Notes: a model not told the origin generated them from the sequence alone. A stretch of DNA of 64,000 bases from Sulfitobacter mediterraneus (GCF_003054325.1 NZ_QBKU01000006.1:186001-250000); one strand, 5' to 3'. Numbered from the stretch's first letter, positions 18,269 through 27,433 are shown. Made by a program: numbers and translations.

Positions 18269-19579
18269 TTAACGGCCCACGTCCACCGTCAAATCGGGCA
18301 ATCGTTCCAACGGGTAATCGGGATGCAAACGCCAGATCAGATCAGCATCTTCCTCAAGCGGGCGCAATTCACCTCCGGGAAAGGCGCGGGTGCGCAGCGC
18401 CAGAACGATATCGGACAGGACCGCCGGATTGGCACGGAAATAGGAATGGCTGTCGGATCCAATTGCGTTTTCCACCCGGATGAAATGGATCAATGCCTGT
18501 TTGCGCAGATACTGAAGCTCGCCCTCAGCAAAATCCTCATCCGTCGCCGCGCCGATGCGCGGTGCATTGGTCAGAATAGAGGACAGGCGCAGGGCAACAT
18601 CATCCGGATTGACGTAGATGTTGATCTGCTCAAATGCCTCCGACACCCGTTCTGACAACAGGCGTTGCCGCACGATACCCGTGTCCAGATCAGGCGCAGC
18701 GAGGATCAACGTACCGGTCTTCATCGCAATCTTTGGCGCCCGCCCCTGCGCGCGATGAAAAATCACCAACTCGCGCAGTGCTTGCGTCATCACTGATGAG
18801 CCGCGCGAATGGGTGACAATATCAATGTCTTCAACCTCTGGGATCTCTGCAAGCAGGCGCAGGAACTCCTTGGCGTGGTAAACGCTAAAGTCACCGGATT
18901 CCCGGTCCCGGAAATATCCAAGGATGCCGTTGTTGCCTGCAGGCCATGAAAACACGATCGGCACGGACCGCCGCCCGGTGAAATGCCACAGATTGGCCAG
19001 CGTTTGGAGCGAGGCATCAAATTCATTGCGAACGCCATGTACAAAAATCAAAATGCGCCCGTTGCCTGTGCGGCGAACCTCGCTGCGGATGGCGCGTTGA
19101 AAGGCTTGGGCCTGTTCGTCATAAGCTGCCTGCGCCAGAGGCAGAACGTCAAATCTGCCATCCTCGCGTGCGGCCTCCAGTGGAATATCAGGGAAGCGAA
19201 CGACCTCGCGAAGCGCCTGCACCTCCAGCCGCGAGATCCGGCCGCGTTCGCCCAGATGGGTGCGGGCCACAAGATCGGGCCAATCCACCGCGCCAAACCG
19301 CACCTCTGACGCGCCAAAGGCCATCGCGTCAGACCGGCCCGTGCCGTAGTTTGTTACGACACCATCCCGGTAAACCGGCTCGCGGTCGGTCATGTAAAAG
19401 ATCGGCGGATCAACAACCTGCAACGAGATCGGCACCAGACTTTCAGGGTAGTTGCGGCCATCAAGGTACAAATTGGGTGGCGGCGCCAGCTCAATCGCGG
19501 CGCTACAGCCCGCAAGAACCAGCACCAATAGCCATTTGCACAGCCCCAACCCGACATGTCTGCGTTGATCTTGCCCCAT
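18269..19579 (-). CDS. Alpha/beta hydrolase lipoprotein (DUF900 family)
   Basis: The 436-residue product has a lipoprotein signal ending in the lipobox LVLAGC. The hydrolase domain has the oxyanion strand ILIFVHGVRNEFDASLQ, the nucleophile elbow THSRGSS and a downstream acid/histidine region around APDLDTGIV. It matches the DUF900 group of serine hydrolases often annotated as esterase/lipase. It would be tethered to the inner or outer membrane. The start at 19579 places the lipobox near residue 25; a GTG nine codons earlier is possible. It diverges from ettA across only 50 bases. Confidence 0.8.
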   Translation of the reverse strand: MGQDQRRHVGLGLCKWLLVLVLAGCSAAIELAPPPNLYLDGRNYPESLVPISLQVVDPPIFYMTDREPVYRDGVVTNYGTGRSDAMAFGASEVRFGAVDWPDLVARTHLGERGRISRLEVQALREVVRFPDIPLEAAREDGRFDVLPLAQAAYDEQAQAFQRAIRSEVRRTGNGRILIFVHGVRNEFDASLQTLANLWHFTGRRSVPIVFSWPAGNNGILGYFRDRESGDFSVYHAKEFLRLLAEIPEVEDIDIVTHSRGSSVMTQALRELVIFHRAQGRAPKIAMKTGTLILAAPDLDTGIVRQRLLSERVSEAFEQINIYVNPDDVALRLSSILTNAPRIGAATDEDFAEGELQYLRKQALIHFIRVENAIGSDSHSYFRANPAVLSDIVLALRTRAFPGGELRPLEEDADLIWRLHPDYPLERLPDLTVDVGR

Positions 19580-19629
19580 TCGCGGGATATTGCGGTCTGA
19601 ATCCACTTTTGACCAGACAGGAAACTCTC

Positions 19630-21285
19630 ATGGCCGCCTACCAATTCGTCTATCACATGTCCGGCGTCTCAAAGACCTATCCGGGCGGTAAGAAAACCTT
19701 TGAAAATATCCACCTGAATTTCCTGCCGGGCGTGAAGATCGGTGTTGTCGGTGTGAACGGTGCAGGTAAATCAACTCTGCTCAAGATCATGGCGGGTCTC
19801 GACAAGGACTTCCAAGGCGAAGCATGGGCTGCCGAGGGGGCCAAAGTTGGCTATCTGCCGCAGGAACCCAAGCTGGACGAAAGCCTGACTGTACGCGAAA
19901 ATGTTATGCTGGGCGTCGCTGAGAAAAAAGCCATCCTTGATCGCTATAATGAACTGGCGATGAACTATTCGGACGAAACCGCCGATGAGATGGCCAAACT
20001 GCAAGACGACATCGACGCGCAGAACCTTTGGGATCTGGACAGCCAGATCGATGTGTCGATGGAGGCCCTGCGTTGCCCACCAGACGACGCCAACATCAAA
20101 GATCTGTCGGGCGGTGAAGCCCGCCGCGTGGCGCTGTGCAAACTTCTGCTTGAAGCGCCTGACATGTTGTTGCTCGATGAACCGACCAACCACCTTGACG
20201 CCGAAACCATCGCATGGCTGCAACAGCACCTGATGGATTACAAAGGCACAATCCTGATCGTCACCCACGACCGTTACTTCCTCGATGACATCACCAGCTG
20301 GATTCTTGAGCTCGACCGCGGCAAAGGCGTGCCGTACGAGGGCAACTATTCCGACTGGCTTGAGCAGAAGGCAAAACGTCTGGCGCAAGAAGCCCGCGAA
20401 GACAAATCCAAGCAGAAAACGCTGGAGCGCGAACTTGAATGGATGCGCCAAGGGGCCAAGGCCCGCCAGGCCAAATCCAAGGCGCGTATCAACGCCTATA
20501 ACGAAATGGCTGACCAGTCAGAGCGCGAGAAACTGACCCGTGCACAGATCGTCATCCCCAACGGCCCGCGTCTTGGCAACAAGGTGATTGAGGTCGCGAA
20601 TCTGAACAAGGCGATGGGCGACAAACTGTTGGTCGAAGATCTGACATTCGATCTGCCTCCCGGCGGTATCGTTGGTGTGATCGGCCCGAACGGCGCAGGT
20701 AAATCGACACTGTTCAAAATGCTGACCGGTCAAGAAAAGCCTGACGCAGGCAGCATCGAATATGGCGATACGGTTGATCTGTCTTATGTGGACCAGTCGC
20801 GCGATGATCTGGGCGATGATGATACCGTCTGGCAGGCCATCACAAGCGGCGCCGAACTGATCAAGCTGGGCGATGCCGAAGTAAACTCCCGCGCTTATTG
20901 CTCTTCCTTCAACTTCAAGGGCGGCGATCAACAAAAGAAAGTTGGCAACCTCTCGGGCGGTGAACGGAACCGCGTGCACATGGCGCGTCTGCTCAAAGAA
21001 GGCGGAAACGTTCTGCTGCTCGATGAACCGACCAACGATCTGGACGTCGAAACCCTGCGCGCCCTCGAAGACGCGCTGGTGGATTTTGCCGGTTGCGCGG
21101 TTGTTATCTCGCACGACCGTTTCTTCCTCGACCGGATCTGCACCCATATCCTCGCCTTTGAGGGTGAGGCGCATGTGGAATGGTTTGAAGGCAATTTTGA
21201 AGACTACGAAGAAGACAAGAAACGCCGCTTGGGTGCCGATGCGCTGGAGCCGAAGCGTTTGAAGCATAAGAAGTTCGTACGTTAA
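19630..21285 (+). CDS. ettA: Energy-dependent translational throttle protein EttA
   Basis: EttA is an ABC-F ATPase that binds the ribosomal E site and senses the ATP/ADP ratio. The 551-residue protein has two ABC domains with Walker A sites GVNGAGKST (about 41-49) and GPNGAGKST, signatures LSGGEARRVAL and LSGGERNRVHM, and Walker B LLLDEPTNHLD and LLLDEPTNDLD. Between them lies the charged linker ERELEWMRQGAKARQAKSKAR typical of EttA. No membrane segments exist. The real start is MAAYQFVYHMSGVSKTYPGG; the frame is open far upstream but lacks family sequence there. It is followed by a strong terminator. Confidence 0.96.
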   Translation: MAAYQFVYHMSGVSKTYPGGKKTFENIHLNFLPGVKIGVVGVNGAGKSTLLKIMAGLDKDFQGEAWAAEGAKVGYLPQEPKLDESLTVRENVMLGVAEKKAILDRYNELAMNYSDETADEMAKLQDDIDAQNLWDLDSQIDVSMEALRCPPDDANIKDLSGGEARRVALCKLLLEAPDMLLLDEPTNHLDAETIAWLQQHLMDYKGTILIVTHDRYFLDDITSWILELDRGKGVPYEGNYSDWLEQKAKRLAQEAREDKSKQKTLERELEWMRQGAKARQAKSKARINAYNEMADQSEREKLTRAQIVIPNGPRLGNKVIEVANLNKAMGDKLLVEDLTFDLPPGGIVGVIGPNGAGKSTLFKMLTGQEKPDAGSIEYGDTVDLSYVDQSRDDLGDDDTVWQAITSGAELIKLGDAEVNSRAYCSSFNFKGGDQQKKVGNLSGGERNRVHMARLLKEGGNVLLLDEPTNDLDVETLRALEDALVDFAGCAVVISHDRFFLDRICTHILAFEGEAHVEWFEGNFEDYEEDKKRRLGADALEPKRLKHKKFVR

Positions 21286-21312
21286 TCACGGGCCGAACAC
21301 TTCAAAACAAGC

Positions 21313-21348
21313 AAAGGCGGGGCATGAGATGATCATGCCCCGCCTTTT
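21313..21348. terminator. Bidirectional terminator, ettA / response regulator
   Basis: The perfect stem AAAGGCGGGGCATGA / TCATGCCCCGCCTTT, with T-runs on both strands, lies between two convergent genes. Confidence 0.9.
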
Positions 21349-21368
21349 CAATTCAATAAGACTTGGGT

Positions 21369-22331
21369 TTAAGCGGCGTCTTCAAGCTGTTCAAACAGCT
21401 CATTTTCGCGGTCAGCAGCCAATTCCTGCATCATGTCTTTGTTCTGGAGATGCTCACGCAGCATGTCGCTGGCGCTCAGCCCGGTCCACAGGCGTTTGTC
21501 CGTCATCGGAGCAACCTGAATTTCCGGTGGCATCGGTGTGCCGTTGGCTTCGATGTTCCAACCGTTGGTCAGCGCCTCATTCATATGGTCCTGCAAATCG
21601 GCGTGGTTCAACCGCGCACGGCCCATCACCACCGCAAGGAAACGGCCGCTGCCCGCATAGCCCATCTTCCAGACCCGGCCATCAAGCGCCTCCTTGGCGG
21701 CCTCGGCGACCAGTTCGAGGTTTTGGCGGAAGGCAGGGCTGCCCGCAGCACGCAAAACGCCGCGCAGGCCCATCACGTCGATGGCAACGAGGTTCATCGC
21801 GTAGACACCCGCAGGCATCCGCAGAAGTTCGTTTTCAAGGGCCAACAGATCAGTCACTCCGCCGGTGTCCAGCGTCACAGCTTGATCAAAGCGGATCTTG
21901 GTCTTTTCGGTCAGTTCCGCCAGCGTATGTTGCGCATGGCGTTCACGGTGCAGGCTGTCATTGAGCATGCCCGCGCTGTTGATCCGAGCGCCGAGTTCGA
22001 TCCCGTCAAGCGGTTTGGATACAAAATCAGTGGCCCCGGCATGGAACGCGCGGCCCATCAGATCAGCTTCGCGGCTGGCAGTGATCATGATAATCGGAGT
22101 GGTGCGATAATATTTCATCGCACGGATCTGGGCACACAGTTCAATTCCGTCGATGCCCGGCAGCATGATATCCAAAAGGAAACAGTCAATCGGCGTGGTC
22201 TGGTTTTCGAGAACCACCAGCGCGTCTTCTGCCGTTTCGCAGCAGATCAAATCGCCGCTGTTGTCTTTGTTCAGTGAACCCTTGAGCAGATCAAGGATAA
22301 TTGGGTCGTCATCAACCGCTAGAATGCGCAT
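21369..22331 (-). CDS. Response regulator with degenerate GGDEF-like output domain
   Basis: The 320-residue protein begins with a receiver domain (MRILAVDDDPIILDLL; phospho-acceptor Asp in CFLLDIMLPGIDG; Lys in FVSKPLDG). A short linker leads to a domain that aligns in outline with diguanylate cyclases. GGVTDLLALENELLRM stands for D-x-L-T-G-L, and IDVMGLRGVLRAAGSPAF for the metal-binding strand and helix. The GGDEF loop itself is replaced by YAGSGRF, so cyclase activity is unlikely. No DNA-binding domain or sensor kinase gene is adjacent. The start was chosen from GAGAGGGAAAAGA upstream. The domain assignment is moderate confidence. Confidence 0.75.
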   Translation of the reverse strand: MRILAVDDDPIILDLLKGSLNKDNSGDLICCETAEDALVVLENQTTPIDCFLLDIMLPGIDGIELCAQIRAMKYYRTTPIIMITASREADLMGRAFHAGATDFVSKPLDGIELGARINSAGMLNDSLHRERHAQHTLAELTEKTKIRFDQAVTLDTGGVTDLLALENELLRMPAGVYAMNLVAIDVMGLRGVLRAAGSPAFRQNLELVAEAAKEALDGRVWKMGYAGSGRFLAVVMGRARLNHADLQDHMNEALTNGWNIEANGTPMPPEIQVAPMTDKRLWTGLSASDMLREHLQNKDMMQELAADRENELFEQLEDAA

Positions 22332-22736
22332 TTCTTTTCCCTCTCGTTCAAGATTTTGGTACCAACCCCCATTGGCACAACCTTCTGGCATATGGCCAAG
22401 TTATCCCCCTATTGCGGGCATCTTTGCGACCGATTTAAGACAATTGTAGGTCTTGGTGTTTTTCAATCTTTTCAGGCTATTCCTTAAAAAACTGGGATTA
22501 TTCGCTTCAACTTGGCCGAGAATGAGGCGCAATTGGGCGAACTGCGCCATATGGGCGAGCTTTCGCCCGCTCCATTACGCCCTCTTGTGCGAATCTGACC
22601 AAACTGCCATAAGGCGGGTTGCAAACGTTATTCTATTTCGACCCCTGTCTCCTTTTACGGCGCTCAGTTTCGATCCAGACCAACAGAGCCGGGCCATCGC
22701 ACCTACGCGGATGGCACTAAAATGGAGACTACGGAT
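22332..22736. other. Intergenic region between response regulator and cold-shock gene
   Basis: This 405-base gap should contain two divergent promoters and the long 5' untranslated region common for cold-shock mRNAs. I see no coding frame with a good start, no RNA gene and no clear operator. There are scattered AT-rich blocks near 22460-22500 and 22615-22645. Confidence 0.5.
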
Positions 22737-22943
22737 ATGGCCACTGGCACCGTAAAATGGTTCAACACAACTAAAGGCTTCGGCTTTATCGCACCCGATG
22801 GCGGCAGCAAGGACGTTTTCGTTCACATTTCTGCTGTTGAGCGCGCAGGCCTGACCGGTCTGGCCGACAACCAGAAAGTGACGTTCGACGTTGAAGCAGG
22901 CCGTGACGGCCGCGAAAGCGCGACAAACATCGCACTGGCCTAA
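22737..22943 (+). CDS. Cold-shock protein, CspA family
   Basis: The 68-residue single-domain protein binds single-stranded RNA and DNA. RNP1 is KGFGFI and RNP2 is VFVHIS; the start [18 protein letters not shown] is the family standard. The ATG at 22737 has GGAG nine bases upstream; an ATG five codons earlier would destroy that spacing. It is monocistronic, with a strong terminator. Whether it is cold-induced or constitutive cannot be told. Confidence 0.95.
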   Translation: MATGTVKWFNTTKGFGFIAPDGGSKDVFVHISAVERAGLTGLADNQKVTFDVEAGRDGRESATNIALA

Positions 22944-22975
22944 GGGCTGCGGGCATTTGCCCACACGCAAAATTG

Positions 22976-23008
22976 ACCGGTCTACTGGCAACAGTAGGCC
23001 GGTTTTTT
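22976..23008 (+). terminator. Intrinsic terminator after cold-shock gene
   Basis: The stem ACCGGTCTACTG / CAGTAGGCCGGT with loop GCAA is followed by TTTTT. Confidence 0.88.
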
Positions 23009-23083
23009 GTTGCCTAAGGGTTGCCAATGAGCCTTAGTTTGCGACAATAAAATCAGATTTTCATAACGAACATGGAGCGTCCT

Positions 23084-23635
23084 ATGCGCCGCCGCACATT
23101 TATTGCCAGCACGCTGGCCGCCGCCACCCTTCCACAACTGGCAATGGCAGAGACCGCCGCCTATGATCCCACCCCGCAAGAGGTGCGCATCAAACGCCAG
23201 TATCAGCCGGGTCAATTGCTGATCCTGCCGCGCAGCCACTACCTGTATTTCGTGACCGCCCCAGGCAAAGCCATCCGGTATGGTGTAGGCGTTGGCAAAG
23301 CGGGCCTTGAGTTTACCGGCACCGCGACGATCGCGCTCAAGAAAGAATGGCCCACATGGCGCCCGACCGACGAGATGATCGAACGTGACCCCAAGGCCTA
23401 CAAGCGGTTCATCGGCAACACCGAAGCGCAACCCGGCGGCCCCGGTAACCCGTTGGGCGCGCGGGCTCTGTATTTGTTCCAGAACGGCAAAGACACATAT
23501 TTCCGCATCCACGGCACAACCCAGCCCAATTCCATTGGCCGTTCGGTTTCCAACGGTTGCATCCGGATGATGAATGAGCACGTGAAAGACCTATACGAAC
23601 GTGTCCCTGTCGGGACGGTTGTGACCGTTCTGTAA
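23084..23635 (+). CDS. L,D-transpeptidase (ErfK/YbiS/YcfS/YnhG family)
   Basis: This 183-residue periplasmic enzyme forms 3-3 peptidoglycan cross-links or attaches proteins to the wall. The signal MRRRTFIASTLAAATLPQLAMAE has an RRRTF twin-arginine look and a cleavage site after AMA. The catalytic YkuD motif is present as HGTTQPNSIGRSVSNGC (His ... Ser-x-Gly-Cys), then IRMMNEHV. The start at 23084 is favoured because GGAGCG precedes it; an ATG four codons earlier contains that site. It is flanked by terminators on both sides and therefore monocistronic. Confidence 0.93.
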   Translation: MRRRTFIASTLAAATLPQLAMAETAAYDPTPQEVRIKRQYQPGQLLILPRSHYLYFVTAPGKAIRYGVGVGKAGLEFTGTATIALKKEWPTWRPTDEMIERDPKAYKRFIGNTEAQPGGPGNPLGARALYLFQNGKDTYFRIHGTTQPNSIGRSVSNGCIRMMNEHVKDLYERVPVGTVVTVL

Positions 23636-23659
23636 TCTTTGACGCGATATAGTTTGATG

Positions 23660-23686
23660 AAAGGGCTGGCCATGCGCCGGCCCTTT
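23660..23686 (+). terminator. Intrinsic terminator after L,D-transpeptidase gene
   Basis: The eleven-base-pair stem AAAGGGCTGGC / GCCGGCCCTTT (one G-T pair) is followed by TG after a run of T. Confidence 0.8.
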
Positions 23687-23744
23687 TGCGTCAATTCTAC
23701 AACCCATTTTCTCAGGCCGCTAGTTTCAAGATCCTGAACAGGAA

Positions 23745-23771
23745 AAGGGCCGATGCATCGCATCGGCCCTT
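23745..23771 (-). terminator. Intrinsic terminator of the pyrimidine operon
   Basis: The twelve-base-pair perfect stem AAGGGCCGATGC / GCATCGGCCCTT with a T-run on the minus strand lies 27 bases after the stop of the ABC binding-protein gene. Confidence 0.85.
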
Positions 23772-23797
23772 CCTTTTAGTCCGGTTGTAAGGCCGCT

Positions 23798-24787
23798 TTA
23801 GTTCAGCGCCTTGTCCGTGATCTGATGTGTCCAAGCCCCTTCTGGCGCTTTGGAGATCACAGGATCAGATCCACCTGACAGCAAGGATGCGACTGTGCGC
23901 TCATAATCCGCCGGATCAAGCGCGCCATTGCTGCCCGCAGTCAGCTTGGCCACTTCGCCCATCATGCGCTTTTGGTGCATTTCGGTCTGTGCGCCGGATG
24001 CATCGTTGTCCAGAACGATTTCCGCCGCTTCATCAGAATTGGCTTCGGCGTACTTCCAGCCCTTCATGGACGCCCGCACAAAACGGACCATTTTGTCTTC
24101 GAATGCCGGATCAGAAAGTTTATCTTCCAGAACATACAGACCATCTTCAAGCGTCGCGACGCCCTGATCTTCGTATTTGAACACCTGCAGATCGTCCGGT
24201 GTCAGGCCCGCATCAATCACCTGCCAGTACTCGTTGTAGGTCATGGTGGATACGCAAGCCGCTTGCTTTTGCAACAGTGGATCAACGTTGAAACCCTGCT
24301 TGAGCACAGTCACACCATCATCGCCGCCATCGGTCGAGATGCCCAGCTTGCTCATCCAGCTCAGGAACGGGAATTCGTTGCCAAAGAACCAAACGCCCAG
24401 CGTTTTGCCTTTGAAATCATCCGTGCTGGCCACGCCTGCGTCTTTGCGGCAAGTCAGCATCATGCCGGAGCTTTTGAACGGCTGCGCGATGTTCACCATC
24501 GCCAGACCTTTTTCCCGCGCGGACAGGGCGGATGGCATCCAATCAACGGTCACATCCGCGCCGCCGCCAGCCAGAACCTGCGTTGGTGCAATATCTGGGC
24601 CGCCCGGCTTGATCGTAACATTGAGGCCTTCTTCTTCGTAAAAGCCTTTGTCGAGTGCCACGTAATAGCCCGCGAACTGCGCCTGTGTGACCCATTTCAG
24701 CTGCAATGTGACATCGTCCGCCGCCTGCGCCATGGTCCCCCAGAGACCCAGCGCCGCACCGGCTGCCAATTTTGTAAACTTTTTCAT
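23798..24787 (-). CDS. ABC transporter substrate-binding protein, NMT1/THI5-like
   Basis: The 329-residue product has a signal peptide (MKKFTKLAAGAALGLWGTMAQA|A) and the NMT1/THI5-like fold. The mature start is VTLQLKWVTQAQFAGYYVALDKGFYEEEGLNV, followed by IKPGGPDIAPTQVLAGGGADV and LVNIAQPFKSSG-type strands. This family binds pyrimidine-like or sulfonate ligands. Because the same operon encodes reductive pyrimidine degradation, a pyrimidine (uracil/thymine or derivative) is the likely ligand; that is inference. It is the last gene of the operon, with AGAGGGAGATAAC before the start. Confidence 0.88.
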   Translation of the reverse strand: MKKFTKLAAGAALGLWGTMAQAADDVTLQLKWVTQAQFAGYYVALDKGFYEEEGLNVTIKPGGPDIAPTQVLAGGGADVTVDWMPSALSAREKGLAMVNIAQPFKSSGMMLTCRKDAGVASTDDFKGKTLGVWFFGNEFPFLSWMSKLGISTDGGDDGVTVLKQGFNVDPLLQKQAACVSTMTYNEYWQVIDAGLTPDDLQVFKYEDQGVATLEDGLYVLEDKLSDPAFEDKMVRFVRASMKGWKYAEANSDEAAEIVLDNDASGAQTEMHQKRMMGEVAKLTAGSNGALDPADYERTVASLLSGGSDPVISKAPEGAWTHQITDKALN

Positions 24788-24824
24788 TTTGTTATCTCCC
24801 TCTTGGTTGGTCTTCGTATCGTAG

Positions 24825-25667
24825 TTAATTTCGTTGGCTCGGGTGCCAGAATGTCACGCGCTTTTCGACCAAAGCCATCAAGCCATAAAAGGCCGATCCG
24901 ACAATCGCCGCCACCACAATCTCGGCCCAGACCAGATCAAGCGCAAGCTGTCCGACGGATGTCGAAATGCGAAAGCCCATGCCTTTGACCGGAGAGCCGA
25001 AAAATTCAGCAACGATCGCCCCGATCAACGCCAGCGTTGTCCCGATCTTGAGCCCGTTAAACACAAACGGCATTGCCGCAGGCAACCGCAGCTTCAGCAG
25101 GGTCTTCCAATAACCCGCCGCATAGGTCCGCATCAGGTCGCGCTGCATCGCATCCGTTGATTGCAATCCCTGCACAGTATTCACCAACATCGGAAAGAAC
25201 ACCATGACCACAACAACCGCCGCTTTGGATTGCCAGTCAAACCCGAACCACATCACCAGAATGGGCGCCATCCCGATCACCGGCAGGGCGGCGACAAAAT
25301 TGCCCACCGGCAACAGGCCGCGTTGCAGGAATGGAAACCGGTCGATGGCCACCGCAATCAGAAACGCAGAGCCGCATCCAATGATATAGCCCGAAAGGGC
25401 ACCTTTGAGGACAGTTTGTACAAAGTCGACCCATAGGATCGCGGTAGACGAAGCAAAGCGCACCGCGATGACGCTCGGCGCGGGCAGCAAGACCTGATTG
25501 ATTTCAAAGCCGTTCACGACCCCTTCCCAGACCGCGATCAAAGTGATGCCAAACACAATGGGTGAGGCCAGCCCAGTGAGCCGCGATGGCGGACGCCGCG
25601 CTAGCCAGACATTGAGCATCCAACCCACAATCCACGCGACCACTGCAAAGATAAGCCAGCCCATCAC
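24825..25667 (-). CDS. ABC transporter permease (1)
   Basis: The 280-residue integral membrane protein has six or seven predicted helices. Its BPD_transp_1 signature is visible in the EAA-type loop (TYAAGYWKTLLKLRLPAAMPFVFNGLKIG), where the ATPase docks. It is of the SsuC/ThiX permease group that works with NMT1/THI5-like binding proteins. It overlaps the preceding permease gene by 4 bases and is followed by the binding-protein gene. Confidence 0.9.
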   Translation of the reverse strand: MMGWLIFAVVAWIVGWMLNVWLARRPPSRLTGLASPIVFGITLIAVWEGVVNGFEINQVLLPAPSVIAVRFASSTAILWVDFVQTVLKGALSGYIIGCGSAFLIAVAIDRFPFLQRGLLPVGNFVAALPVIGMAPILVMWFGFDWQSKAAVVVVMVFFPMLVNTVQGLQSTDAMQRDLMRTYAAGYWKTLLKLRLPAAMPFVFNGLKIGTTLALIGAIVAEFFGSPVKGMGFRISTSVGQLALDLVWAEIVVAAIVGSAFYGLMALVEKRVTFWHPSQRN

Positions 25668-26527
25668 GCCATCCCCATCCGTTTCAGCGTGACCCGCTGA
25701 ATGATCCCGATGATACCAACAAGGCTCGCCGCCAAGGCCGCCGCCATCAGCAGGGCCGACCAGATCTGGATCGTCTGTCCATAGTAGCTGCCTGCCAGCA
25801 GCCTTGCGCCCAATCCGGCGACAGCCCCCGTGGGCAATTCACCCACAATGGCTCCAACCAACGAGGCCGCCATGCCGATCTTGAGCGATGTAAACAAATA
25901 AGGCATCGACGCAGGCAAGCGCAGCTTCCAGAACGTTTGGGATTTGCTGGCAAACCAAGTGCGCATCTGATCCAGTTGCATCTGATCCGGGCTGCGCAGC
26001 CCTTTCACCATACCAACAACCACCGGGAAGAACGACAGATACATCGAAATCATCGCCTTGGGCAAAAGCCCCGAAATGCCAACGGCGTTCAGCACCACGA
26101 TGATCATCGGTGCAATCGCCAGAATGGGGATGGTCTGCGAGGCAATGACCCAGGGCATCACGCTCATATCCATGGTGCGGTTGTAGACAATGCCAACCGC
26201 CAACAAAATGCCAAGCCCGGTGCCCATTACAAAGCCCAGCAAAGTTGCGCTGAGTGTCACCCAGGAATGATAGATCAACGATCGTTTGGAGGTGATCTTC
26301 TTCTCGACCGTGGTTTTCCAAATCTCTTTGCCCACCTGATGCGGTGCCGGCAGCTTGGGTTTCTCTTGTGACCATGTATCGGCCACAAGGGTCGAGGTGG
26401 TCAAAACCTCACCGCTGCGCGTCGCCTTGTCATAGGCCCAAGGTGCATTCAGCCAAACCGCAGCCGCATACCACATCACCAGCAAAAACCCGACAACGCT
26501 CAAAACAGGAACAACAGATCGCCTCAT
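25664..26527 (-). CDS. ABC transporter permease (2)
   Basis: This 287-residue permease is a paralogue of the next gene and has the same EAA-type loop (FASKSQTFWKLRLPASMPYLFTSLKIG). It carries a longer N-terminal periplasmic stretch (about 25-85) after its first helix. The two permeases should form a heterodimer. It is coupled by a 4-base overlap to the second permease. The gap to the upstream ATPase gene holds a short TTTGGCTAAAAAAACTC element. Confidence 0.9.
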   Translation of the reverse strand: MRRSVVPVLSVVGFLLVMWYAAAVWLNAPWAYDKATRSGEVLTTSTLVADTWSQEKPKLPAPHQVGKEIWKTTVEKKITSKRSLIYHSWVTLSATLLGFVMGTGLGILLAVGIVYNRTMDMSVMPWVIASQTIPILAIAPMIIVVLNAVGISGLLPKAMISMYLSFFPVVVGMVKGLRSPDQMQLDQMRTWFASKSQTFWKLRLPASMPYLFTSLKIGMAASLVGAIVGELPTGAVAGLGARLLAGSYYGQTIQIWSALLMAAALAASLVGIIGIIQRVTLKRMGMA

Positions 26528-26543
26528 GCGCCGCCCTCCTGCT

Positions 26544-26565
26544 TCATTTGGCTAAAAAAACTCAT
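26544..26565 (+). repeat. Short solo element related to the dispersed repeat (copy F)
   Basis: The 22 bases around TTTGGCTAAAAAAACTC match a second place in the window (59248-59269) with one difference. They resemble the leading block of the dispersed GC-hairpin repeat but lack the hairpin. Confidence 0.35.
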
Positions 26566-26590
26566 CCGTCCTGCCTGCGCGCGCTGTGCG

Positions 26591-27376
26591 TCAATCATCT
26601 TGATGCCCCGCCCGCAGCCCTTCGCGCACCCGGTGCGCCACTTCGAGAAACTCTGGTGTGTCGCGAATGTCCAAAGGGCGATCCTTGGGCAGCGGGCTGT
26701 CAATCACATCCGTGATCCGCCCCGGACGTGGTGACATCACCACGATCTTCGTGCTCAGATAGACCGCCTCGGGGATTGAATGGGTGACAAAGGCGATGGT
26801 CTTGCCCGTCCGTTCCCACAGATGCAGCAATTGCTCATTCAGGTGATCGCGCACGATCTCATCCAACGCGCCAAACGGCTCATCCATCAACAGAATGTCC
26901 GCATCAAAACTCAACGCCCGCGCAATCGAGGCACGCTGCTGCATGCCGCCCGACAATTGCCATGGGAATTTCTTTTCAAAACCGGCAAGTTCAACAAGCT
27001 CCAGAACCCGGTTCACCCGCTCGGCCTGTTCTGATTTGGGAACGCCCATGATCTCAAGCGGCAGCCGGATGTTGCCACCGATTGTTCGCCAAGGGTAAAG
27101 GCCCGCCGCTTGAAACACATACCCATAGGCCCGCTGGCGGCGCGCCTCTTCGGGGCTGACACCATTCACCGTCACCGTGCCGCCCGTCGGTTGCTCCAGA
27201 TCCGCCATGACCCGCAGAAACGTGGTCTTGCCACAGCCTGACGGGCCAATGAACGATACAAAATCGCCGTCCTTTATCTCAAGGTTCACGTCTTTCAACG
27301 CATGGACCGGCCCGTCATTGGTTTGAAAGGTCAGGTCTAGGTTTCTGGCGCTGATCACGCTCTGCTTTTCAGTCAC
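26591..27376 (-). CDS. ABC transporter ATP-binding protein (pyrimidine operon)
   Basis: The 261-residue ATPase is of the SsuB/TauB/NrtD group. Walker A is GPSGCGKTT, the signature LSGGMQQR, and Walker B ILLMDEPFGALDE, with the switch histidine in FVTHSIPEAV. It energises the two permeases encoded downstream. The gene apparently starts with GTG, supported by GAGGGACATGAA. It lies 57 bases after the dihydropyrimidinase gene. Confidence 0.93.
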   Translation of the reverse strand: MTEKQSVISARNLDLTFQTNDGPVHALKDVNLEIKDGDFVSFIGPSGCGKTTFLRVMADLEQPTGGTVTVNGVSPEEARRQRAYGYVFQAAGLYPWRTIGGNIRLPLEIMGVPKSEQAERVNRVLELVELAGFEKKFPWQLSGGMQQRASIARALSFDADILLMDEPFGALDEIVRDHLNEQLLHLWERTGKTIAFVTHSIPEAVYLSTKIVVMSPRPGRITDVIDSPLPKDRPLDIRDTPEFLEVAHRVREGLRAGHQDD

Positions 27377-27433
27377 TTCATGTCCCTCGCAAAGGGGCAG
27401 CGCCCGGCCACCCCTTTTGAATGTCTTGTCCTA

